Source: Hypomesus transpacificus (lineage: Eukaryota; Chordata; Actinopteri; Osmeriformes; Osmeridae). From it: a DNA stretch of 64,000 nt. The stretch spans positions 5,906,091 to 5,970,090 of the forward strand of contig NC_061064.1 in NCBI RefSeq assembly GCF_021917145.1, given 5' to 3'. The notes under the pieces are model-generated. The model did no database searches and was not told the origin of the DNA. It worked only from the letters and a program-made list of their open reading frames with translations. Each line of letters opens with the position of its first letter. The stretch's first letter is position 1. The position numbers and the translations under genes are program-made. This document shows positions 10,602 through 23,400 of this stretch, piece after piece.

Positions 10602-12674
10602 CTGGCATGCACACACACACACTCACACATAAATACAAAAACACGTGTTGGTTTAGCCTTGGGATGAGGGCCAACTGGGAGATGAGCATTGTTTGATTAC
10701 TAATGCCTGTTAAGCAGTGTTGAATTGCTCATGCCTGTGTTCACAGGGGGCTCCTGTATGGCACCTGTGTAACACAAAAAGAGGGTTAGAGCATGATTGG
10801 CCAGGGAACTATTTTACAGAATAGAGGGTAAAATAGCTTTTCACTAGTTTGTCCATCCCTTCATTTAGCCCTTAACCAGAGCTTATTCTTGCAGAAACCA
10901 TAGCAGCTTAATTATAACAATCTATCCCAGGGCTGTCAGACATATCTAAGGAAATAAGAAAGAACAAAAAATCGATCATATGTGCTGCTGTACTGTGTCA
11001 CTTGAGGCTGGGTAGAATAACTAAGAATGGGCACCCCCATGACAGACTCGTCTAGATATGAACATTTCCTCCTAACCCCACCCCCAAATAAAGAGCTCTT
11101 TATCAAAACAGTCAATTAACCGGGTGAAAAGAACATCAAGTTCATACATGCATTCTCTTGAATTGCCCCACAAGTTATTAAATATGACTCACCGAGCATT
11201 CGCCAGTCAGGATGTTTTCCCATGGGAAGACGAGGACATTCTCATTGGTCACGACCGGCACCTTCAAAACTGTTCACTCTCACTGACATTATTGGGTACG
11301 TGTAAGCGCTGGTGGCTCTGCCTTTCTGTCCACATCATAGAGCTGATCTTCCTTCTAATTTAAAACCGACTGAGAGTACTCCGAGACAAAGTGTGTTGAC
11401 AAAGTGGAGAGGTGTGCCCTGAGAGACACATGCATGTGGCTTCAATGAGGATTTACAAGACAAACCTGCTCACACAAACACAAAGGGGAAGCAGGAAACA
11501 GGTTTAGCTTTCTGGTCTGATCCTGGTCTGGGCTCAGCTCCCTTTGATAATTGAGGATGACACAACTCAAATGTATAGATCGTTCTGTCAAAACAGTAGC
11601 CGGATGAACCGGAATGAAATCATTCCACAGCTGCCGAAGAGCATTGCTGCAGGCATAGATCACTGTCTTAGTGAATAAAAAGGGCAGTACCTTTTTCCTA
11701 CCTGCCGACTGATTTAGGATCGCCTTTCACGGCACTGCACGTCAGTGAACCACTTCAGACGTCTACGATTTATAACGAAAACACTCCAAACAATGCAAAA
11801 TAGTAATAATAAATAATTTATTCAATTAGAACAGAGACGACAGACACTAGTTAATGCATGGTCTCTCTCTCTTTCCCTCTCTCCCACACGCACATACCTA
11901 AAAGATGATTTCTTCGATAGACAAAGACAAATATGTATAAATCAAAGACGTCGGTAAATGAGTTACATTTCATCTGTCTGCCAAAGTGTTGAGGCTGCCA
12001 GAGGCAGGCTATGCGAGTAGTGCAGATTGCATACAGTTCCCTGTGTTGAGTCTGTACGTTTGCAGCTATATACTGCACATACAGTTCATGATGACATGGT
12101 TATGGCCATTCCCATCCCCCTCGGTCTAGGGGGAGGGTCGCAGTGGGTATGGCTGGAGCAGCACCCTGTCTTAGTCAAGTGCAGTTTCAGTTCCAGTCAA
12201 CTGACCTGAATACACAAGCACACACACAAAATACACACACACACACTCACATACTCACACCCCGCCGCATATCGCTATACCTACAAAGTTGACCTAATGT
12301 CTTCTCTAACTGAGAGACGAGGAATCTAAATGTCTTTTGAATGCATGAGCCCCTCACCAGTTGCTTTGTGTACGCCATAGTGAGCAGAGGGAGACTCCCA
12401 AGTCATAGACTTGTTTTCAACTTCCTGTTTGGATCGTCTTTGTTAGCCTGGTGGGTGGGGTGTTGGGGTGTCAGGGGGATCTACATTTTCTCATTTTGTC
12501 AAGTTGATGACGTTTCAGTGTCCAGATGTGCAAGCCTGCTGTGGCTGCTTGGAAGAAGGTCTCTGCGACAGGGACTCCATTATCCAGGAGGCCTTTGAAC
12601 TGGGTCCAGTGGCCTGTGAGGGAGGGGCTTCCCCCAGTGACTTCTGGGAGATGTAGTCTTGATAGGAGTGAAGT
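10602..12674. other. Region between tomm40l stop and the first certain receptor exon
   Basis: It should hold the tomm40l 3' UTR and the receptor promoter and signal-peptide exon. On the minus strand a poly(A) signal (TTTATT on plus, 11817-11822) could end tomm40l. A weak exon candidate, ATG at 11973 with a GTATGT donor at 11897, is phase-compatible with the receptor, but its signal peptide is unconvincing. A CA-rich stretch lies at about 12210-12260. Confidence 0.4.
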
Positions 12675-15530
<2,856 letters not shown>

Positions 15531-16259
15531 GAGGGCACCACAACTCCTGCACGCAAGACATAGACACACACACTCAAAACACTTGCAAGTGTCAGTTATG
15601 CATTTTCTCATATCACCCTAATGTCTTTTCATGGCTGTGACAACATGGTCAAACACTAAACCAGCTACCCAGCCACACACAATTTGACTCTAGCTAATGA
15701 ACAACCCCGTGCATGCATCATCTTATACTGTTTCAGTCATTTATTATACGTGGCTGCTTACCAGGCAGCACAGTACTGTAGCTATGACCTTAGCTGGCTA
15801 GCAAGAAACATTAAGAGCTACATTTTCGGAGCTGTTATCCTAGTACTTACTTCCACGGCTATTGAGTAATCTACAAAATTCAAAGACGCTGAAATATTGT
15901 TAATAATATAAAATATTATTGTAGATAATCAAACGATTCTAAGAAACAGACCAGGGCAGACAGAGATGCTGTGATCAGCTGATACGGAAAACCTCTGCCA
16001 GATGTAGAGTGTCACCTACACACACATCCCGCGTGAAACGTAAACGTCGTGCTTTGGTTCCTGTTCTAAAACAATATTTGTTCTCGGGATTTATCACATA
16101 CACATGCAAAAAAACTGCAAATGAAGGGTTGTTTTTATTAAATACACACATTTCTTGAAATTCGTAAATTTATTTTCCTTTAATTTCAAACCTATCGAAT
16201 CATTTGTCTTCTGTTTCCCTAACGTGGTGACGTCAGAGATAATTTTGGTCCCGTTCAAC
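15531..16259. promoter_or_regulatory. Divergent promoter region of tomm40l and ufc1
   Basis: The start codons of the two divergent housekeeping genes are 729 bp apart. A palindromic cAMP-response element, TGACGTCA, lies at 16228-16235, 25 bp before the ufc1 ATG. I see no TATA box at a useful distance from either start. 5' UTR exons may lie here. Confidence 0.6.
16228..16235. promoter_or_regulatory. CRE palindrome TGACGTCA upstream of ufc1
   Basis: A perfect 8-bp CREB/ATF consensus immediately upstream of the ufc1 start codon. Given its position it may sit in the core promoter or the 5' UTR. Factor binding is inferred from the consensus only. Confidence 0.5.
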
Positions 16260-16868
16260 ATGGCAGACGATGCAACGAGAAGAGCAGTGTCTGACATTCC
16301 ACTCTTAAAAACCAACTCCGGTCCACGAGACAAGGAGCTGTGGGTACAGCGGCTCCGAGAGGAGTACCTCGCACTGATCAAGGTGAGACTGGGACAACTG
16401 TTTGGACTTTATTGCTTTCTGCAAGCGAGAATAGCACTGGTTTTGGGATGACAAGCTAATAGCTCAGCCGGCTAGCTATCTAACTCGTACGTGTCACTGT
16501 CAACAGCTGGTCAAATTAGTAAGAACGAACAAGTTTGCCTCTACTGATCTGTCATCCACGTTTAGTACAATATGACAGGCAGATGCTTTGAATCTAGCTG
16601 TCATTGTCGTGTCACGTTATTGGCACTTTGCATTTTGGTAGCCGTATAGTATTAACATGGCTCCCAATCGGACTGTCTGCATGTACCACCAATAATTTCA
16701 CCACATTTGAGCCCTCAGGCGTATTTGATGTGGGAAAATTATGTTTCACAATTAAATCCTGTTTTGAGCAGTTGTTTTGCTCTTGTTCTTTCCAGTATGT
16801 GGAAAACAACAAGGTAGCTGACAATGACTGGTTCCGCTTGGAGTCCAACAAAGAGGGAACAAGGTCTG

Positions 16869-16927
<59 letters not shown>

Positions 16928-17761
16928 ACATCTGTTAAGTGCAAAATACAGATCATCACATGGCACCTGTATGATGTTGAGGCAGTGAGCTGTTCACCTA
17001 TTGGTGTTGTCTTGTGTTGTTTTTTTTTACCATTGTTGTGCTCAGGTGGTTTGGAAAGTGCTGGTACATCCACAACCTGATGAAGTATGAATTTGACGTC
17101 GAGTTTGATGTAAGTGTTTATACAGAGTGATACCAATGATCATAATCAAATACCAAATGTATAGTGTCTTTGCAACTCAAGCAAAGGATAGGCATGTTAA
17201 AGGTCAGTAATCTGTCCTCTCCTATTGGTTAGATCCCTGTGACATATCCCACCACTGCCCCTGAGGTGGCTATCCCAGAGCTGGATGGCAAAACAGCCAA
17301 AATGTACAGGTGAGACACACAGTCGCTCAAACACATTTTGGTGGCTCACACATTCACACATTCACATGATTTCTGACGTATATCCTTATTGCAGGGGTGG
17401 AAAGATCTGTCTGACGGACCACTTCAAGCCCTTGTGGGCGAGGAACGTACCAAAATTTGGCCTGGCTCATCTGATGGCCCTGGGGGTAGGTGCTGCATGA
17501 GTTAAATGCAGGGGTGTGTGTGTGCATTGGATACTGTCAACATTTATACCTCATGAGCCAAACTATAGCTTATTCCTGGTAGTCTTCCCACTATAAATGT
17601 CTCTTAATATCTGAACTGATTAACTAGTGTTGTGAATCATGACACCCAGGTTTTAATGACCAAGCAAATTATTTTTTTAGCTGGGTCCCTGGTTGGCTGT
17701 GGAGATTCCTGACTTAATCTCCAAAGGAATCGTTGTGCACAAAGAACAGCAGAACAGTTGA
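16260..17761 (+). CDS. ufc1: UFM1-conjugating enzyme 1 (ufc1), 6 exons
   Basis: Exons: 16260-16382, 16796-16863, 17046-17109, 17233-17309, 17395-17485 and 17681-17761. They total 504 nt and encode 167 residues, the same length as human UFC1. This E2-like enzyme takes the ubiquitin-like modifier UFM1 from UBA5 as a thioester and passes it to targets with the UFL1 ligase, mainly at the ER and ribosome. The active-site cysteine is residue 116 in [14 protein letters not shown]. Other family blocks are [30 protein letters not shown] sequence (exons 2-3), [22 protein letters not shown] and [20 protein letters not shown]. The C-terminus ends in KEQQNS. Intron 2 contains a (CA)n tract at 16870-16926. 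Confidence 0.97.
16870..16926. repeat. (CA)n microsatellite in ufc1 intron 2
   Basis: A pure CA dinucleotide run of about 57 bases, starting a few bases after the exon 2 donor. Confidence 0.95.
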
Positions 17762-18137
17762 GACCGGAGACATGCTGACCTTTCGGCTCCACAACCCTGC
17801 TGCCCCGAGAGATGCAACAAGCCTACACCTACCCCTCATGTGAAACCCCCAGCACCAGCTCAGTCATTAAAATTGCATACTGGGCCACGCCTGTCTCCAT
17901 TCGACTTGCAACTCCTTCACTCTCAAAATACATCAATGCTAATAATGTTGCAGTCATCAACAGCTCTTTGTATGGAGGACCAAATGAAAGCATGTAAGAG
18001 TAGAGAAAGAGATGAATGGAAGATGGTATTATTGACAACACTGATGTTTATTGCACTTGTCTTAAACCCGATGTTCAGAAGGATGCCATCATTGTCTGTG
18101 CGTAATCTTTGTTTCTCCTGTGGTCTACTAGTAAGTC

Positions 18138-18143
18138 AATAAA
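18138..18143 (+). terminator. Poly(A) signal AATAAA of ufc1
   Basis: First canonical signal after the ufc1 stop, 377 bases downstream. A second AATAAA follows near 18271. Confidence 0.6.
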
Positions 18144-18299
18144 CACTCACTAAATGCCACCTGAATACTTAGCACTGTTGTCTTTAAGTTGTGTTCCAAA
18201 TGAATGCCTAATTCTTGCCACTTTGAATCTGAGGAGATTTGAAAGGATTTGATAGGTGTGCAGTGATACAATAAAGCTTTAACCTGTGATGTTATTTAC

Positions 18300-18650
18300 C
18301 AATGAATTGTGTTGATTGGTATAGGTTGATTCACCGGTTCAACACCGCTGAAACCGCGTAAACTGTTTCGACTAGCTGAGTTTAGAAATGTGATCCACTG
18401 CACTCTTTCTCTCTAGAGAAAAGAATAAAAACTAGCTCAACATGACCTACACAAAAGACGATGTAGAATCCTTTTTTTTAAGTGTTTTGTTACAAAATGT
18501 CAGCAAACAAAGATTCAGGTGATTTAATTAGGCTCTATCATGATAGATAATAAACAGTGCTCCCCTCTCCCCGTGTTTCTGCGTTTATAGTATCCTGACC
18601 CGTGGGTTGTGTTGTGGGCGTAGGTTTCATACACTTTTAAAACGGCAATT

Positions 18651-18686
<36 letters not shown>

Positions 18687-19713
18687 AGCCACACACTTTA
18701 TAATGAAAATGGAATTGAACTGCCGCATCCTCAGTAACAAAGTTTTCATAGTCCTCAATGAAAACAAACATTCGCCCCTGATGCCCTCATAAACAAGAGG
18801 CGCATTATTAACATTTTCAAACGCCTACATTATTAATTAAGAACACAACAGCTTCAAAGAGTTCGGTAAAGAATTACAAAAAACAACAAGTACGAACAGA
18901 GAGAGTTATAGGTAAAGAGTCGATATAAAGAGGAGTAGGCCTAATTCAATTATTTGTAAATGTCCATTTAGTTCTGACAGCTTTCCGGCTTGAAAGTCCT
19001 TTAAAAGTTTCAAAATAAATCCTTATGTCAGCTTTGAAATGGGAAATATTCAGACCACTTACACTTGCATATATCAAACTAAGTAATATAAAAAGGTTTA
19101 TTATAATTAGGTGGCTCTTGTCTAAGAGATATCCTTTTTGTCATAATAGAAAAAAACATTTTCTCTATCTTAATTTTTATTCCATTCCAATAACGTATTA
19201 ATTAAATATGCAACATCAATCAAAAAGAATTTCACATGTATACATTCAAAAAAAAGATGCACAATTGTTTGAGGCGCATCTTATTTAAGCATTATGGCGT
19301 ATTCCATTTATGTAATACAGTAAGTTCGACTAAAATAAAACATTAGCATACAAAAAGTAGGCCTATATTAAGTTAAATTATGATATACACGAAACCCTCT
19401 TAGTTTATTGCTTCAATCTACTGATCATCTTACTGAGAAAATGACGGCCTGATATTTGATTTCAGACCAGTTTTTCGAATGGATTTCCTCGTATGATCTG
19501 GATTTGTTGGTGGCCTACAATAATGCATTTCTTCTACGGTTTCTAAGTGTACAGTATTATTTAAAGTGAAATGTTGTAACTTAAAAACTGTTATGAAAAA
19601 ACATGACATTATATATTTAAAGAACGTTTGGACAGAAAGTGGTAGGTGTGAGTGGATTAATTAAGTAAGAAATTTACTTAACCTGACCATGAACGTACTT
19701 CTTTAACGAAACG
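18300..19713. other. AT-rich intergenic region with a poly-C run
   Basis: The sequence is AT-rich and has no coding exon that I can support. A pure C run of 33 bases lies at 18654-18686, right after GGGCGTAGGTTTCATAC. A similar GGGCGTAGGTTT sequence lies at about 32464, inside another element, and suggests a transposon fragment. Confidence 0.45.
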
Positions 19714-22700
19714 ATGGTTCTGTTTAGTGGTGGAAATCGAAATCGTAATTTGGATATGGACTCCGAGAAGAGAAAAGAACCGTTAAGAAGGCGTCCTTTT
19801 CACGTGAGTAATGCTATTACCAGATATTAACATTGGCCAATTAGGCTAATCATTCACATTGTCTGCGCATATTTAATATGTTTCTCAAAATGTATGATTT
19901 ATTTTGATGTAGCCTATATTGCTCTTTCAGTTGATCCCTTTGCAAAGAAACCCAGATTTCCAAAGGAAGCCGACCGCAAAAGACAGACTAACGCCTGTTA
20001 GTGACATTAACTTAAACAACAGCAAACACATTGAATTTGCTACAAGCTTACACTTCTATATAAAAACTGGTGTTTCTGACAGGTTCCATTTGGACAAAGA
20101 GGCCCACATGACATCTCGAGGCCCACCACAAAGATTCATGAAAGTCCAGTAAGTGAATGTGGAGTGGTTTTCAGGGTAGGAAACAGGTGTGACATTGCCG
20201 AACATTTAATCTTTCCTGTGACTACCAAGAAAAGCTTTTGACACAAGGGCACACAATAAATTATGGATCTAATTTGTACCGATTTTAAAACTAAATGGTT
20301 TTGTCATTGGCTCCCAGCTCATTATAGTGAACACTGAGAATGGCATGTCCGGTGACAAAGCCTACATCTTAGCCCAGCCAGATTCCCTGAGTCAGGCTGG
20401 TTCCAAGACCAATATCGGGGCCACAATAACTTCATGTTATAGAATAGATACAAGACACCGTGTCTTTTGGTATAGATCCTACCTTGATCACAAGAATACA
20501 TTTGATGACCTCTGTCTCTGTTATGTCTTCAGTGTAATAGTGTGAATGAAAGACACCCCCTGAAAGGGAAGAAGGATGAAGCTGCCACCGTCTCCACTCA
20601 CTCTATCGACTCTGATTGCATCCCCATCTACTCCCACACTGACTGTATATCTGGGGTGAGACAGACGCACCCTTCCATAATCCAACTTTATTGACTATCG
20701 ATGGACAGAATCTAACCAGCTGCATATCTGACACTCAGTGTAAAGATCCCGACCACCGTCATGGCGAAAGGAAGTTGCAGCAGGAATTCGAGGATAAGGA
20801 CTCCCCCCACGCCTTAAAAGTGAAGTCTGAAGACAACATACTCTGGGCTGAAGAGGATAAAACAGTACGGATGCATCTTCTATGCTCTGGAGTTGTGGAT
20901 ACATGGAGAGTAGACTGTGCCTTTCTTCCCTCTCACTCAGTGTACCAAAGCCAGTGGAAAGACAGAACAGCAGAGGAAGGATGTAAACCAGGGTGACAAT
21001 CTCTCTTGTCACTCCTTCAATGAAGCAGACTTTCAGGTGAGAGATCTGCTGTTCCTTGCGCACGACGCGGTGGTCACCACCGTGTTTACATTTGATGAAG
21101 CCGCAAAGCGCTGTGAACATGATTGAACGTCAATTATCTTGGTTTTGTCCACAGTCTGAAAGAAATTGTGACTCTTCGGAGCTTACAAAAATACCAGAGA
21201 AAAAGACACCTGAGTCTGTGCAGACTGCTATCAACCCAGACAAGCTGCAGCGACACCGCCTTGTGCCTCTGTCTGTGAGTGCCCTGCAGACAGCGTGGGT
21301 CCCGGTTGAGGTGTTCCCCCCCTTCCTACACAGGGCGAGGGAGAAGCAGGACCAGGAGGCCCAGTGGACCACAGCCAGGGAAGAGACCCAGAGTATGGTC
21401 CAAAGGAACCTGGACATCCTAGAGAAGCAGCTGCTTGCAAGCTTTGGGAGAATCTCCGAGGACCTGAACACCAGGAAATACCTGAAAGAGCTGTCCCGAC
21501 CAGAGGCTAATAGCCAGAGACGCAGCCGGCTAGGAGGGTGCCTGAGAAGGTTGAGAATCAAGTTGATGGGGACAAGGAAAGAGAGGGAGGATTATGGAAA
21601 GTTAGAACGATCTGGCCCAGAGGTGAAAGCGCTGCTGCGTATGGTACAGAGGAACGGCAGCAACGCTGACCTTCACGTGGAGGAGCAGGAGAAGTGGGAC
21701 AGCGACGTAGACAGGCTGTCCAAGGATTGCAGGAACTGCAGTGAGCAGATGATGGAGAGCTTGCAAGAGTTGTTGAGCTCCCTGCACAGGAACCAGTACT
21801 CTAAGGCAGAGAGGAAGCCCTCGACCCAGAGCTTTGTAAGTGATCATCACAGACAGCTGGGGTCATTACAGCAACACATGTTGATCATGTCAAGAAAGAT
21901 AAGGTCACAATAATAAAATGACAATAATACCTTTTATTTATAGGCACCTTTCAAGGCACTCAAGGAAACCTTACAGCATAAAAGCATATGAATAAAATAC
22001 GAAAATACAAACATGATACACATCAAACATGCAGGTCAAAGAAGATGCTCAGCAAAAGTGCTGATACGTTTCTTTTTGTCATCTTCCACAGACCCCAGGG
22101 AGGGTTTATGAATCCTGGTCCTCTAAGAGTGGCCTCTCTCCTCTTGTGACCTCGACGCCCCAAACGCATCTGACCGTGCCAGAGCCCTCTCCTGTGGTCC
22201 CCTCCTTCTGGCACAAGGTCTCAGGGTCCCTGGCTCCTCCCACTCTGGTGGTGCCCTTCACCGATAACGATGCCACCAGACCACAAGCTCCGGCTCCTCC
22301 TGTGGCCCCTGTTCCCGTAGAGCACGTCCGGCAGTGTCCGATTCCTCCCACCTTTGTGGCCCCCTTCACCATAAACGACATCCCTGGGACGCCGTCCCAA
22401 TCTGAGACTCCACCCGCTGTGAAGCTCCGCCCTCATCGCCCTGACGCCATCATCACCGTGAGCTCTAACACCAGGAACCTGCTTGCGGAGGGACCAGACG
22501 AGGCCCGAGACGTATGGATGTGTATAATTGTGACCATTGCAACTTGAAATGTACGTGCTAGACACGGCATCACAGTTGTATCCTTCGACTCTCAATCAAC
22601 AGGAAGGCGATGGGAAGAAGAAGAAGAAAGTCAAGACCAGAAAGCAGAAAGGAGAGAAAGAGATCCGAACTCAACAAGCCGAGGACAGCAACTGTCCGCA

Positions 22701-22912
22701 GGTTGAGGAGGGTGACAGTCAGAGAGCGGGTGATAGCCAGGGTCAGAGTCTCAAGAAAAGGTAATAACATAAGATCTAGATGGTCAAATAGTTTGGTCAG
22801 ATACTGTGAACTTGATGATATTCAACGGTCCCCATAATTAACATACTTGTCTCTTCTTGACCCAAGGTTTGACCGGTGGCTGTTGTCTGCAAGGAGATGC
22901 ACCTCAAAGTAA
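19714..22912 (+). CDS. Unrecognised multi-exon gene with Pro-rich and Lys-rich C-terminal parts
   Basis: I do not recognise this gene. Likely coding exons: 19714-19803, 19931-20148, 20533-20655, 20739-20864, 20941-21036, 21155-21835, 22092-22511, 22603-22760 and 22867-22912. From 20533 on, the exons have consistent acceptors and donors and stay in one frame to a stop. The five from 20533 to 22511 are phase 0 at both ends. The exon 2 donor (CA|GTAAGT, phase 2) does not fit the next exon, so the 5' part is uncertain. Visible features: a basic N-terminus (RKEPLRRRPFH), a long Glu/Arg/Lys-rich stretch with helical character in the 681-nt exon (QSMVQRNLDILEKQLL, EQMMESLQELLSSLHR), and two related Pro-rich motifs, PPTLVVPFTDND and PPTFVAPFTIND. 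Near the C-terminus come KKKKKVKTRKQK and RFDRWLLSARR. No signal peptide or membrane segment is seen. A nuclear or cytoskeletal scaffold role is possible but only a guess. Confidence 0.6.
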
Positions 22913-23121
22913 TGAGGCTGTTACCCACATGGGCAGGTCAAATGGGATATCATAAATACTTGTCTACATATACCCAACTTATCAAAACGTTTATTTACTC
23001 AGTTTTTGTAAGCCCCTTTCAAAATCTTGTCATGCCAGAACAGGTTTTTTAAGAGATCCCCCAAAAATGTAAACAAACAAACATTGTAATTTCTTTCCTT
23101 TTCGACCATATCTACAGAACA

Positions 23122-23127
23122 AATAAA
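23122..23127 (+). terminator. Poly(A) signal AATAAA after the unrecognised gene
   Basis: AATAAA lies 210 bases after the stop at 22912. It supports the idea that the upstream exons form a transcribed gene ending here. Confidence 0.55.
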
Positions 23128-23400
23128 AATAACTTTCTTGTAAAACTCAATGAAACGTATTCACTTTTACATAATGATATGATTCAACTTCTTACCGCAA
23201 GCTTCAATGTTATTTACTTGCCCAATGTTGTCGAGTCCCAGTCACACCCCACTCGCTGCTGTAGGCGGTGGTCAGCTCGAACTGCGGACACGCTTCGACA
23301 CACTGGACGATGAGGGCATCTTGTTCGAACCACGGCTGCAACATTGCACTAGAAAATATGACATTTTGTGTGTGACTAAATTTCAGCTGGCATATTCAGG

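Noticed and set aside
10602..10689. In-frame extension of the first receptor exon to an upstream ATG (hydrophobic [12 protein letters not shown])
   Set aside because: The hydrophobic stretch is a translated GT repeat next to a normal CAG acceptor. Family genes have a separate signal-peptide exon.
11898..11973. First exon of the cytokine receptor
   Set aside because: The phase and GTATGT donor fit, but the predicted leader is not a convincing signal peptide, and the segment may lie within the tomm40l 3' UTR. Kept only as a weak candidate.
20312..20400. Extra exon of the unrecognised gene
   Set aside because: It has an acceptor and an open frame but no in-phase donor that joins to the exon at 20533.
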